Shown: positions 51,206 through 62,569 of the stretch, piece after piece
How positions within the stretch are numbered: position 1 is the stretch's first letter
How the letters are laid out: each line of letters opens with the position of its first letter
Assembly (NCBI GenBank): GCA_949316235.1
Contig: OX438757.1
Coordinates: forward strand, 18,376,005-18,440,004
DNA from: Oegoconia quadripuncta
Taxonomy: Eukaryota; Arthropoda; Insecta; Lepidoptera; Autostichidae
Direction of reading: 5' to 3'
Length of the DNA stretch: 64,000 nt
Made by a program: the position numbers and the translations under genes
The notes under the pieces: generated by a model
What the model saw: the letters and a program-made list of their open reading frames with translations, nothing else
What the model was told of the DNA's origin: nothing
Database searches by the model: none

Positions 51206-51932
51206 ATAGGTATTTTTAATTGTGTTTTATAAATTTGTTATATCACTGTTATAATTATCATCCAAGAAATTACTCAATTTTTCAACATTGACATTTCTAT
51301 ATTCCTTTGTATTATTTTGATGATTAATTGTTATTAGTTTTACAACTAGCTAAATTATGTATTGGTATGTTTTCTTACCTGATTTGTTACTTTCAAAAGC
51401 TACTCGTTCTTATCCACAAAAGCTTCGTTTAGCACAAAAACGATTAATTGTATGCATGCTGGTTGTCTTTGTATGAAACTTTAATATTGTCCAATATTTG
51501 CACGTCATTTTAATGACTGAATTAGGCGGATCTTATTGTAACAACATCTAATCTAATGTACCATATTCAAAAGCAAAGAAATCATATTCTATTCTACTCT
51601 ATAAAAAATTAAGAAAATGTATACCTCTGTATCTCTCTATACCTCTGACAAAAAGTATCAAACATTGTTTCTTATTTTTACTCGTTCTTAAAAAGTTACA
51701 TTACGTGGCGATTTGTAGGCCACCTAATCGACCTCCGCGCTCTTCGCGAGATCTTCAGTGTGCACGGCCTTCTTCGCCGACACTTATTACCTTTTTAAAC
51801 GGCTTCGAAAAAGGTGGAGGCTCGTTGTTCTTCTATTCAATTATCGTGCCGAAACACGGCTTTTTAAAATTTGAAATATAACTATGATTTAACTTTTATA
51901 ATAGACTATTGACTTAACTACTACTATTGACT
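51206..51932. other. No recognised feature
   Basis: AT-rich with a less AT-rich patch at 51715-51800, not coding as far as I can tell. Confidence 0.4.
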
Positions 51933-52195
51933 TAGAGTGTTGGTGGCCCAGTGGAGGAGACAGTCTCCCAATTTAGGAGGTCCAGGTTCGATCCCCAGGC
52001 TGGCCATGTGCCAATGAGTTTTGAAATTTAATTACTTACGTGCATTTATCCGACTGCTCTTAAACGGTAAAGGAAAACATCGTGAGGAAACCTACATGCC
52101 TGAGATAAAAAAAACTCGAAGACAATGTGAAGTCCCCAACCGGCACTGGGCCAGCATGGCGGACTATGGCCCATACTCCCTCAATATGATGCTGA
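51933..52195 (+). repeat. SINE-B
   Basis: 'tgttggtggcccagtggagg' head, B box 'aggttcgatccccaggc', ends at 'cccatactccctcaat' without the tail. Confidence 0.83.
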
Positions 52196-52855
52196 TTGAC
52201 TTAAGGCTCTTTCATCATTGTTCTGACATTCACGTATCTATATTCTAACAAAATGAAAAAATATATTTTTGTTTACAGAAAATCTAAATAATAAAATTAA
52301 AATATATATCCTAGACGTTACAATGAGCAAATTCACGTTCCATCACTAGTTATTTAGTTGAAATACAAGACGTAGTTCGCTGTATGTCAGGTGGAACCCG
52401 GTGGAACACATTTAAACTATTTACATGCTAAAGTAATTGATTGCTCGCGTATTTTAGTGCATGAATTATATATAACCTTGGGGTGCGAGTGGCAGCGTTC
52501 TTATTAGCGGATGAGACCGCTTTGATAATCTACGAGTTATTACTTTGTTATTTATTTATTCCGGGCATCACTCTCATATAATATTACACATTTAATAATG
52601 TTAAAATATAAAATTGTTATAGAAGAGCGGTCTCTCCTAACACAAGCAAATTCTTGCTTAAATGGAGATTCCAAAACCTGCAATGTTTTGATTAATTTAG
52701 GTTATTGAAATAAACTATTTTTATTTTATTTTTTTATTTTTTTTACATTGATATTAGTCGAAAATATTTTAGAAATTCAATTACTGATATTATACGACAA
52801 ATAAAGATGTTTTTTTTTTCTTTATGTATGGTTGTTTGTATGTTTCTTAATATTT
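52196..52855. other. No recognised feature
   Basis: No coding signal. A LINE-tail-like 'gaaataaactatttttattt' lies at about 52705. Confidence 0.4.
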
Positions 52856-53042
52856 TGTTTGTTGCTCAATCACGGCGAAACGGATCAACGGATTTGAATG
52901 AAATTTGGTTTATAGATAGAATATACCCTTGATTGAAACATAGGATACTTTTTATTCCGATAAAGTGAGTAGTTCCCGCGGGATAAATAAATTTCCGCGA
53001 TAAAGTTACTCCACGCAGGCGAAGCCGCGGGCGGAAAGCTAG
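52856..53042 (+). repeat. Dispersed repeat H (Helitron-like), plus-strand copy
   Basis: 'tttgttgctcaatcacggcg' through 'atagaatatacccttgattg' to 'gccgcgggcggaaagctagt'. In this orientation the GC-rich end closes with CTAGT, the form expected of a Helitron 3' end. Confidence 0.68.
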
Positions 53043-53834
53043 TTTACTTATAATTGTTTTCTGGTTCAAGTAGTTAAGTACCCATTTTTGAATTTGTGTA
53101 TGGAATCGTTAAAAATGACAAGTGAAGACTGTTTATTGCTGATTTCATTTAGGTATTGAACACCTTGAAACCGATAATTTATTGCGATATTTTTATGCCA
53201 TATCGTTTTCAAACTGAGGAAAAAAGTCAAAACTTGACCTTGAAGTACCCAATGCCCATGCTGTATTTTAATATTTTCTCAATTTAAAATGAACGTTTTT
53301 GTTTGTTTAGTTTGTTTAGTTAACTAATTAAGAACACATTTAATTTGATCATTTTCAAAAGTTGGTCCATTGCGTCAAATATGTTCGACTTTAAAAAGCT
53401 TGGCATGAACCGCATCTGTTTCTTACCATGAACAAAATATCTATTTATCTATTCATTTAACACTTTATTGCATATAAGCATACACATTAAACATAACACA
53501 AAAATTGGAACTATATTAAAAGTAAACAAAAGGCGAGCTTATCTCTATAAGAGATTTCTTCAAGAAAACTTCAGTAAGAAGACAAGAGGAGTAGGTAACT
53601 TAAAAGTAGACAGAGAGTATACTTACAAAACAGCAACTTAGCGAAGTTATAAACAAACAACTGATAAATAAAAGAAAATAACAATAGTGTCGAGATCAAA
53701 CTTATTGCTGTATTCCCGTCGCCAAGTAAATTTTTGTTTCAGTTAAATATTAATTAAGTTTTCGGAATGTCAGCCGCAGTTCATGTCTTTTCAATGTTCA
53801 TGTTTCATGTCATTTATTATTTCAATAATGAAAT
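53043..53834. other. Mostly unrecognised
   Basis: A reversed LINE tail is visible at about 53465-53575 ('cactttattgcatataagca', 'gcgagcttatctctataaga'). Otherwise nothing is recognised. Confidence 0.4.
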
Positions 53835-53955
53835 GAGTATCATAATACGCGGTTTGCAATGGGAGGTGGGCCTGGTGGCGCTGGTGTCGCCGGAAAAGCT
53901 ACCAGCGCGAACAGTTAATTTGGGTCTTTACAACCCATCTACGACATATAAATGA
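53835..53955 (+). repeat. Dispersed repeat V, deleted copy with both ends
   Basis: 'gtatcataatacgcggttt', 'ggcgctggtgtcgccgg' and then 'acccatctacgac'. It joins the two ends that are about 500 bp apart in 9728-10240. Confidence 0.6.
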
Positions 53956-54030
53956 AAAACATCCATAACTCGGGAACACATATGTCTGTATTCATCATAC
54001 AAACACATGCCCCTAGCGGGATTCGAACCA
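53956..54030 (-). repeat. SINE-A fragment
   Basis: 'catccataactcgggaacac' to 'agcgggattcgaac', minus strand, body and B box only. Confidence 0.78.
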
Positions 54031-54293
54031 TATTCCCTCCACTCTCCGCTCACATTCGCACCACACCCGGAGCCCTTCACGTGAACATTGTATTTAAGAT
54101 AGCACAAGACATGTTCCAATTGAGGAAGTAATTTCAATTAGTACACCAGTCGATTTGTTTTACTGTGTGTAAAATTAATTTGACTGATTTTGAAGTAGCC
54201 ATGAGTAATGTTTTCTAGCAACATAACCTTTTAAGGTTGGGTGATTCCTACTTGTTTTATCATGCAGAACCTAAACTACTCACTATGTTCTAC

Positions 54294-54385
54294 AGCCTCT
54301 GTGGCTTAATGTACACAATATAAAGGTTTACAAAACGGAAGACACGGGTTCGATTCCCAGCTGTCGGTGTACCTGTTTGGCACTC
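54294..54385 (+). repeat. SINE-C head fragment
   Basis: 'cagcctctgtggcttaatgt' with B box 'gggttcgattcccag'. The body is missing. Confidence 0.65.
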
Positions 54386-54387
54386 TG

Positions 54388-54835
54388 AAAAATGAAAATG
54401 AAAATCATTTATTCATGTAGGGAATACAATATGCACTTATGAACGTCATTTGTTTTTTAAACTACCACTAGCTCGGAACGCGACCACTACTGAGAAGAGC
54501 TAGCGAGGAACTCAAGAGGGTTGGTCTCTTTTCAATCATTCATTTACAATCTAGAAAGGTTACAACAATTTTATATGTCGTGTAGAGGAGCCGTTTAATC
54601 CCATGGATTACTATCAATAATGTAGTCTACAATTTTGTAATATCCCTTTTTACATAATTTTTGTTTTTATAATAAGTTTAAATTTATTAAGCGGAAGATT
54701 CCGACTATCCATGGGAACCTTGTAGTAGAAGCGCACACATTGACCTTTGATTGACTTACTAAGTCTACTAAAAGGTACAGCTAATTGATTTTTGTTCCTT
54801 GTATTGACATTATGTCGGTCACACTCTGGTTGGTG
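54388..54835 (-). pseudogene. L-delta LINE 3' end, second copy
   Basis: It is nearly identical to 45636-46080: 'atttattcatgtagggaata', the reverse-coded 'CDRHNVNTRNKNQLAVPFSR' and 'RFYYKVPMDSRNLPLNKFK'. The frame is broken near 'KTKIM', where the other copy reads 'KQKLCKKGYYKISDYINES'. The 5' truncation is at about 54830. Confidence 0.85.
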
Positions 54836-55175
54836 GAACACTACGGGGCCTCGTAAAAAAGATCTACAGAGTGGGTGATGCTCGATTTCATGATGAGAGC
54901 GAATCAGGAATTAAAAAATCCGTAGACGAACGCTTCGGACATGGTCCAGCGGATTTGTAAGTTGAAGTAGTAGTGGACAGGGCACATGGCTCGCAGAACT
55001 GATAGCCGGAGGGGTATTAAAATACGTCCATTACAAGGTGAATCACCTAATGTACGTCATAGTAGTCGCTGGATGCTGGCAGCTTACAACCGCTCAAGCT
55101 TCCGCTTCCAGCCTATGTTCAGCAGTGGACATCCTGTAGCTGATATGATGATGATCAGCAACTTTGAAAGATTGT
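54836..55175 (+). pseudogene. L-beta (RTE-like) LINE C-terminus, decayed
   Basis: 'cgaatcaggaattaaaaaat', 'ctcgcagaactgatagccgg' and 'cgctggatgctggcagctta' follow the order of 60235-60625 and 45316-45600. The readable protein is broken into frames. It ends 'gcagtggacatcctgtagct', 'gatatgatgatgat'. Confidence 0.75.
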
Positions 55176-55487
55176 TCCCCAATTGGCTTCGTCTTCACTT
55201 AAATAAATGAGTTTATTTAAATTAACTTGATATTAGTAAATCTACCCATATAACTTTATATTTAACTTGATTTAATATAAATATAATTATAAGTTTTGTT
55301 GAATTATATCCAAAAACATATTTGCATGTCTGGAAAAGACTAAGTGGGAGAAATGAAATAGTAGGTATTTCATATTTCCACCAATAAAATGTAACCACAT
55401 TTAAAGCAAATAAAGATATTCTATTCTATACCATTTTCATTCCATTCCATTCCATTCCATTCCATTCCATTCCATTCTAATCTGTGA
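55176..55487 (+). repeat. LINE-tail-like sequence ending in a (CATTC)n array
   Basis: A 3'-UTR-like stretch with 'caaataaagatattctattc' is followed by an expanded '(cattc)n' array of about 50 bp at 55437-55487. Confidence 0.6.
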
Positions 55488-55715
55488 CGACCGATTGGTG
55501 TAGTGGATAATGACCCTATCAGCGACACCTACGGTTGCGGGTTTGAATCCTGCGAGGGGTAAATGTTTGTGTGATGAATACGAACATTTATTCCCGAGTC
55601 TTGGATGTTTATATGAATATTTATGTATGTTTATCCGTTATCTAGTATCCATTGCACAAGCTTTGCTTAGTTTGGGACTAGATGATTGGTGTAAGTGTCC
55701 GAAATATTTATTTAT
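55488..55715 (+). repeat. SINE-A2, full length
   Basis: Head 'gacgaccgattggtgtagtg', B box 'gggtttgaatcctgcgag', end 'ctagatgattggtgtaagtg' and 'gaaatatttatttatt'. Confidence 0.85.
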
Positions 55716-55894
55716 TATTATTATTTATTTATTCTATTCTTAACATTAGGGGAGTGTGATTGAGGTGATGCCCTAACCCGTCGTGCATAAAAAAAGATGA
55801 GATTGTGGTCAAATCCAGTCTATCATAAAAAGGCGGGCAAGTAATTAGTAGAACTTGTGCACTCAGGGTAGAGGAGGCACCCGTCGTCTCCCTT

Positions 55895-56440
55895 CATGTT
55901 AAACTTCAAGATAGTCATCGGAAAGTATCCTATGGTTTACCATCTGTCAGTGAGTGGGACTTTTTGTAAGAAAATTTGCTTTGAAAGTATCTTTTTGATG
56001 CTTTACATTAGAAACTTAATTTTTGAGAACTGCATAAGGCCACAAATTTCAGTTTACGACATTAATTTCAAATTGATACCTCTAGCTGAGAAGAAGGATC
56101 TTAATCCATTGACAGACAGACATACAACAATGTGATCTTATAAGGGTTCCTTCTTTACATTTTGAGGTAAAGAACGCTAAAAATCAGTCAAGTGCGAGCA
56201 GGACTCGTACCCTGAGTGTTCCATACCATTGACAAACTTTAACTGACAGACTGAAATATGTGTCACTTGAAATTGCATTGGAAAAGCCTTGACTATCGAT
56301 GTAATAAAAGAAACAGCAAATGAATTTCTTATTTTTTTCTCCTTACTTCGTCCCAAATTTAAAGATTCTTGATCAACTAGAAGTACAAGGAACAAAACAT
56401 ATAAATGACAAAATCAAACAAAAATTTGCATAAGTAATTA
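55895..56440. repeat. Dispersed repeat Z with terminal hairpin motif
   Basis: It contains 'ataagggttccttctttac', 'attttgaggtaaagaacgct' (a stem and loop) and 'agtcaagtgcgagcaggact'. These are typical of a non-coding repeat common in insect genomes. A fragment is at 34497-34530. The frames over it are not real genes. Confidence 0.55.
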
Positions 56441-57000
56441 AAAGCCATTATATCAATCATTAAACATCATTTAGTTTCGTAACAATCCCAACAAATAGTA
56501 AACTAGAGTTTGCCACTATAACGACATCATAGAACCCTTATCACAAGCAGTGAGACAACTTGTAACAACTTCATTATAGTGCCTAGTAGAAAAGAATGAA
56601 ACCAACCACGGATATTATAAATTCAAATAATAACATTTAAAATGACATACAATTTTCGTTCATTTACAAAGCAGACCCACCAGAGAAGAACTAGCAAGAA
56701 CTTCAAGGCTTGTATTACAGGAAATAAATTAATGTTAATGCAATTGGTACGTAATTTATTTATTATAATATAGGTATAGATATTATTATTATATATCATA
56801 TATATATATGGAATTAACATGTATGTATTGGTATAAATTGTATGGATATATCTTATTTGTTCAGATTATTTAGTTAATATTGTTTCTCATCACACATAGT
56901 ACTTATTAATGTTTTGCATATCTATAAGATAACACTTTTTGATTTCAATATGCAGAACTATCAGAAGTACTTCACAATTAGGAAATTATTTGTGCTAACC
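56441..57000. other. Mostly unrecognised
   Basis: A reversed LINE tail at about 56640-56720 ('accagagaagaactagcaag'). Otherwise AT-rich without a coding signal. Confidence 0.4.
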
Positions 57001-57156
57001 CACTTAATTACTCGTATTGAATTCCGTGATGATAGGTTTGCGTGGAAGAGATCGCTGTAAGCGACAAGGCCGCCTATTTTGTAGTTTCTATAAGATATTT
57101 AAATGTACCTTCCTTATTTAAATAAAGGGTATTTGATTGATTGATTGATTGATTGA
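57001..57156 (+). repeat. LINE 3' end with (TTGA)n tail
   Basis: 'gcgtggaagagatcgctgta' and 'taaataaagggtatttgatt' followed by 'gattgattgattgattgac'. 57157-57578 has no recognised feature. Confidence 0.65.
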
Positions 57157-57578
57157 CACGGATATTCTATGGATAGGCTACTAGATTACCACAGGAGTAT
57201 TTCCGTATACAATCAATCGATTTCCATCGAGCCACGCTTAAGGCAAGGCGAAGTTTGAGAGCACAACAAACTCACCAATATTATAACTGAGAATGGGAAC
57301 ATCATTCGAAATATGCGTGAAATACACACGTGGCTAATGGGAAGACTTCGGTCGGAGAACTCAGGCTTTCTCTAATGACGTCAAATGTAACTGCGTCACT
57401 ATGCAATTTATAGCGGACTTGTTGCAATCCCTAGTTCCTTGCACAGAAAATAATAGGTTGTGCCAACTATTCTCTTTAAACTTCGGGTACATTTTCAAAG
57501 GAACTGAATTATTTTTAACATGACAATTTATAGGATCTTGTTTACATGAAGTATTTTTCATGTCTTACAGTATGTATA

Positions 57579-57998
57579 TATTAGGTCCTTACCAATGAAA
57601 TTGGCGTTTTGTATGAAGAATTTCATTAAGACTGTTTTCTCCATACAAACATTTTTGATTTTTTTTTGGGAACGGCAAATCCAAATTTAGCTAAACTTTG
57701 TGTGTATTATCGGATAATATTAACTTAAGTATAGGCAGCGTTAATTTTTAAAAGTAACCGCTTTATAAAACTTTCAGCGAATCTAAGAAATGATTATGGG
57801 AATGAAAAGAGCTATGTTAAAAAATTTTTATTATGGAATTTAGCCCAGAAATTAAAAAATATTTCATGTGAAACCTTGAAATAACATTCCATTTTCCAAA
57901 TAAAAAACAAATTTGGATATAGCTTTGAAAATCGCAGGAATTGGTACATATGATTAACGAAGAAAAAAAACTCCAATTTCATAGGTAAAGACCCAATA
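57579..57998. mobile_element. 416-bp Tc1/mariner-type MITE
   Basis: TA sites lie at 57579-57580 and 57997-57998. The ends 'ttaggtccttaccaatgaaa' and complement 'ttgggtctttacctatgaaa' are inverted repeats of about 25 bp with three mismatches. There is no ORF. Confidence 0.75.
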
Positions 57999-58079
57999 TT
58001 ATTATTCTAAAAATATTTTTAAATTCTTAAATAACTTTATCCATTAGTTTAAATATTTATTTATACACAAAAAAACCAC

Positions 58080-58560
58080 TTCGTCCAAAAGCAATTATGC
58101 TTCAAAATATTCTCCGCGCGTAACCTCCACGTTACAAAGATACAACTTCTGAATAACCCATCAGTGACCTGCACCTCCAATATTTTTTTAAATGTAATTG
58201 TGTTTTCAATATCTCATTTCGTTTTCGTGAAATGATATTTCTGATCAAAACCGAGCGAAAACGATTGCATTTTTTATATTTTTTTCGGTTTTCTAAAAAA
58301 TTATCGAGCTTTTTCAATTGGGCCCATCCTTTGACATCCCAATCAGCCACGTAATCCCAAAATCCACGACACCAGGGTGATGTCGCAATTTTGATGAAAA
58401 CGGGCCATTACCGAAGAGACAAAAAAATATTTCAATGTTAAAACAAAAGAAGGAAGAAACCTTAGTATTACCGGGTCCGTCTCATAATGCCTGTGAAGTG
58501 AGGAACACAACACGACCATCTGACCATCTGACTGCGCTAACTTCAGAGCACGCGTCACAT
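58080..58560 (-). pseudogene. Possible decayed transposase-like sequence
   Basis: Minus-strand frames of 72 and 71 codons overlap end to end. In a third frame the end reads 'VIQKLYLCNVEVTRGEYFEA' and a stop, which weakly resembles the terminal 'W..C....G.YFE' of mariner-like transposases. I cannot align the rest. It may not be a gene at all. Confidence 0.25.
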
Positions 58561-59084
58561 CCTACCACTGACGAGAAGCTTGGGACCGAGCGACGGGACT
58601 AGCACTTTGGCGGCGCTCTCAATAGGGTTCGGACGTTGCATAGGCTCCGTATCTCGGCACTTAAGTCTAGGCTAAGTCTAGGTCATAATTAATTCTATTA
58701 TTCGTTTGTGAAGTGTTAAAAATAAAAACCGTTGATTGACAATTCGTCTTCTTTCATTGGTTGTCACCTCTGGTCCATAAGATTAGTTATACTACTGGTT
58801 GTCGATTAACAAACGTAGAGGACCGTAACGACATATTGACGTCGTAAAGCAAGATGGCCAGATGCCACGAATTGGTGAGCGGTTCAACTCTAATTAGTGG
58901 ATTCCGATGGGCTTTGTGTATGCCGCCCTTTGATCCTGCTGCCGACCAGTGTTCTGTTGTATTATAAATATTGAAACAGGTCTCTCAACACATTCCGAAT
59001 ATGAATTCAGTAACGTTCGGTCACATAGACATTTATCTAAATCCTGTTTATGATATCTACTCCATTTGGTTCTTTTCTTATATT
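58561..59084. other. No recognised feature
   Basis: It has a less AT-rich patch at 58560-58660, followed by 'aaaaataaaaaccgttgatt', which might be an LTR remnant. No duplicate in the window supports this. Confidence 0.35.
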
Positions 59085-59715
59085 TTGCCGTTTCTTACTA
59101 TAACTTCAAACTTCTGCAAACTTCAAGCATTTATTTCAACGTAAGATACATATCATTTGTTGAATGTCAATTTAAATCTACTGTAAATAAAAAAGCTTTA
59201 TTACATTTATCTGTCCTGTCAGTCGGTATGTCCAAGCTACTACCGCTTCGGAAAGGGAAATCATCTGTGGGAAAAGTAACGGCGCAAGAAACTCACAGGA
59301 TCATTGTTGTCCTTTTTTTAAAATAAAGTATATACCTAATACAATTTTATAATTTTGGGGAGCTGGTCGAAGTACACCAAGCGTGTTTGTCATTCAGGTA
59401 GTCACTAATTTTATAATAACCTTTTTTGCTAATGTTATTTCGACATGATCTTTAAATTTTTTCTCAGTTAGATTAATGATATGATATTCTCAGGTATGAG
59501 GTTATAAAAGCGGATACAGTGTCCCACAAATGATGTATTAACTTCGCTTAGTCTGAACATAGGGGTAGCCATTTTGTTCTTATATCTCAAATTTAAATTA
59601 TGCTTGTCACTATTTTTCGGGAACGCAGAAATATTTTTTCGAACGTACATAATATTTTCGTAAATAAACAGTGAAGGAACAGTTAAAATATTAATGCCCA
59701 AAGGCACTTCGACCC
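59085..59715 (-). pseudogene. L-delta-type LINE C-terminus and 3' UTR
   Basis: The minus strand reads 'LFIYENIMYVRKNISAFPKN', 'RYKNKMATPMFRLSEVNTSF' and 'VGHCIRFYNLIPENIISL'. It aligns with 'YIYENLVYVKRNIYSF' and 'RFYNKVP' of 45636-46610 but is a different subfamily. A stop follows in 'SL I'. The 3' UTR (59085-59330) has 'ggaaagggaaatcatctgtg' and is shared with 50500-50715. Confidence 0.82.
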
Positions 59716-59738
59716 AATCGGGATCATTTGTGCACTTC

Positions 59739-60010
59739 CCCTGCTTACGCTCTCCCCAACTGCCAGCAATACTTCATACGTCTTATGACACAGGTTACTG
59801 GAAAGAGCATGGTAGTCACTAGGTTCGGGATATCCCTTACCCAGATGACGCACCACCTTGCGGCCATGGCAACGCAGTCACACAGAAGGTGTTCCATTAG
59901 TTTCCCTTTCTTTGTTGCATGATCTGCAGGTTTAATCTTCAGTTAGGCCCATTTTAATTAAGAGATCCCTCGTTCCATAGTGTCCAGTAAGCGCAACTAC
60001 TATGAAATGG
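59739..60010 (-). pseudogene. LINE RNase H-type C-terminal region, broken
   Basis: The minus strand reads 'LTGHYGTRDLLIKMGLTED', a stop, 'TCRSCNKERET', then 'HGRKVVRHLGKGYPEPSDYH'. This has the order of the 'LTGH...MG......C..C..E.ET' segment that follows RNase H in R1/Jockey-like polyproteins. At least two stops interrupt it. Confidence 0.65.
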
Positions 60011-60234
60011 GTTCCCTCTCATTTTTAAAAGTTCACTTGGGCACCTATCACCTACTTATTTATATTTACCGCCAAGCAGGAAAGTTGAGAGCATTATTAA
60101 TTCCGACGGTTTCAGGTAAAAAAGCCAGTTTAATTTAGCAAAACGTTTAATTTAGCTCCACGACAACATTTTCATTACAGTCGAAGTTACTTCGATACCT
60201 TGGTTCTACATGAGGGTATATGTGATCAGGGTCA

Positions 60235-60625
60235 AATGTTGGCCATTCGGAGAGTAAATGAAAGAGGTTCTGAGTGCAAGTTCAACTTGGAGAAAAGGGC
60301 CACTTGGCAAATCCAACTTGGATGAGCAGCGTGGGAGAAACTGCGCAACGTCTTCTAATCCAAAATACCTCAGTGAGGTCTTCAGTCATTGTATATTGCC
60401 AATGATGGCTTATGACACTGAAACGTGGTCTCTCAGTATGGGCTCATAAGAAAGTTCAAGGTCACGCAACGAGTTATAGAGAGGGCCATGCACGACGTTT
60501 CACTACGTGATCGAATCAGGAATGAGGAAATCCGTAGAAGAACAAAAGTAACCCAGCATATTAGTAAGTTGATGTGGCAGTCCTATGAGCCCCCAATAGC
60601 TCGAAAAACTGATGGCTGTTAAGGT
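60235..60625 (+). pseudogene. L-beta (RTE-like) LINE C-terminal region, frameshifted
   Basis: Two plus-strand frames: 'NPKYLSEVFSHCILPMMAYD' and 'TETWSLSMG', then 'RKFKVTQRVIERAMHDVSLR' and 'DRIRNEEIRRRTKVTQHISK' up to 'QSYEPPIARKTDG'. This is the thumb-to-C-terminus of an RTE-like reverse transcriptase, upstream of the segment kept at 45316-45600. The shift is at about 60447. Confidence 0.85.
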
Positions 60626-60663
60626 TCGCATTAAGGTTCTGAAATGGAAACCTGAAAACATTT

Positions 60664-61000
60664 TAACCGCCTCCGTGGCTCAATGTAAACAACATTGGGT
60701 TTACGATTCGGAGATCGCTGGTTCGATCCCCAGCGGGGTACATGTTTAAGTATTCGGTTTGGTTGGTGGCAGGGCATTTTAAATGTCCGCCTGGCTAGCT
60801 ACCACCATCTTATATAAATCTGCCGCCAAGCAGCAATGTTAATAGCAATGTTGTGTTCCAGTTGTCAGAGACAAGATAGCCAGTCCCCCAAATGTGCTGG
60901 GGTTTCCGAGTCGGTACGCTTCCACCGTCGACCTCATCTTCACTTAACATCAGGTGTGAGGTGTGATTGAGGTCAAATACGAACCCGTCCTGTATAAAAC
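60664..61000 (+). repeat. SINE-C, full length
   Basis: Head 'accgcctccgtggctcaatg', B box 'gctggttcgatccccagc', end 'acgaacccgtcctgtataaa'. A small duplication 'gtgtgaggtgtga' is seen near 60955. Confidence 0.87.
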
Positions 61001-61082
61001 CTCGCACCACCAAGCACAGGGACGTCCACCCGCAAGTTGGAACAAGGAACTTATGACGGTCGTCGGAAGTCGCTGAATGTTA

Positions 61083-61570
61083 AGATGCCTTCCCATAGGG
61101 GTAGACGGAGATCTCAGGCTTCCACTTACTACGATCCTGACACACCTCTTTTGCTTCATTCACTCATAAGGTTGTTCTTATATGCCCGTCGGTTTAGGGT
61201 ACTCTTGACTTGGCCTTTCTTTAAGACGTCCCCGATTTGATCATGGTATGTTCGCCGTGGTCTTCCTCTACCACACCATCCATATTTTATATCTCTTTCA
61301 TAAGTCTTCTTTCATTCATCCTCTCCACATGACCAAACCATCTCAGCATACCTTTTTCAATCTTTGTTAATACGTTTTCTTTCACAGTGCTTAACCCCTT
61401 AATAACATTATTCCTGATTCTATCTTTCAAAGTCACCCCACTCATACTCCTCAATGACTTCATTTCTATTGCATTAATTATACTTTCATTCTTCTTCTGC
61501 CATACGCAACTTCACTCCCGTAAATCAGGGTTGGGACCAGCACACCGCCCTGAACAGCCAAACAAGATAC
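61083..61570 (-). pseudogene. L-alpha LINE reverse transcriptase C-terminal region, longest L-alpha copy
   Basis: The minus strand covers the 'WxVWQKK' and 'MRSLRS'-type region (near 61500-61420), the 'RWLGHVERM' block (reverse of 'ccaaaccatctcagcatacc'), and the block used in the satellite ('cgtcggtttagggtactctt'), and ends near 'gacggagatctcaggcttcc'. Several frameshifts. It is collinear with the satellite unit plus its upstream context and shows the intact order. Confidence 0.82.
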
Positions 61571-61782
61571 TCTTCCAGCTTCAATTTATTCATCTCGATA
61601 TTGCATTTTAGAGCAAAGTGTGGTTCAGGCTGTAATTAAAAACTGAATCAATTTGATAGTTTACATTACTCTCATATCCTTGACAAAGGAACAACAATGC
61701 GGTAACATATTAAATTCCTTGTTTACACGAAACAGTCAGTTTCCCGGAATGTAGCAAATATGTGGATATTCATGGTGGATGT

Positions 61783-62438
61783 ATTGCAAATAGTGTTGCC
61801 GATCGATATCGATAGCAGTACAATAGTCTATCGATAGTAGACCGATAGCGGGACTATAGATACCTCGAAACGTTTTAACCGCTTCCGTGGCTCAAGTTAA
61901 GGAGGCGGTTAAGGTTAAGGTTAAGTAAAGCGTGAAATCTATTAAATACATCCTTTTATATGTAGACAAAGGTTGGACTGCTGAGCTCTAAATTAGGTAG
62001 TAATTACCAGTAAAAATAAATTATTCTTATTCTTAAATTATTCTTAATGATGTAATTATATGCAATAGGCAGGCTACATACGCGACCGTCAAATGCCACA
62101 ACGTTTTATTATATTTTATGGTTTTGAATAAAAAAATAAATAAAGTACTTAATAATTTTCCTGACGTTAAAAAATCTCACACATACATAATAATATGTGT
62201 AAAAATACAAAATTCACATGTGAAAGTTTAAATTTGTGTTAGTGTATGTGTGTGTTGATGTCTGGAAGTGTTGGCGACGATTGTAGTGTTGCAGTTGTGC
62301 CTACTCAGTCCTACGACACCAGCAATGATTCTTGGCCTCGATTGGAAGCAAGAGATCTACTACCAGACACAGAGCAGGACGAAAAAACGCAATCTACTAA
62401 CGTAAAGCTATCGATAATTCGGCAACACTAAATGCAAA
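61783..62438. mobile_element. 640-bp hAT-like MITE with TATCGATA-rich ends
   Basis: The element is 61791-62430. Its ends are 'tagtgttgccga' and exact complement, each followed by 'atcgatag'. Flanking octamers are 'attgcaaa' (61783-61790) and 'aatgcaaa' (62431-62438), 7 of 8 equal. A decayed SINE-C head (about 61875-61910) and a piece of repeat Y (62045-62130) lie inside. The 61-codon frame at 62246 has no known motif. Confidence 0.65.
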
Positions 62439-62569
62439 TGCAATCAAATCGGTACTTCGTAATAAATTGGGATTTTTGTGGGAACGCGGCATTGTGTGAG
62501 GTCTCAGCCATTTATGTACATAATAAATACAACCAAAAATATAGTTTTAAAAATACAAAATATACTTCT

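Noticed and set aside
55896..56395. Two unrelated frames of 72-79 codons as genes
   Set aside because: Both lie in dispersed repeat Z, which is non-coding.
58561..58960. Solo LTR
   Set aside because: A poly-A-like signal and a less AT-rich patch suggested it, but I find neither TG..CA ends, a target duplication nor a second copy.
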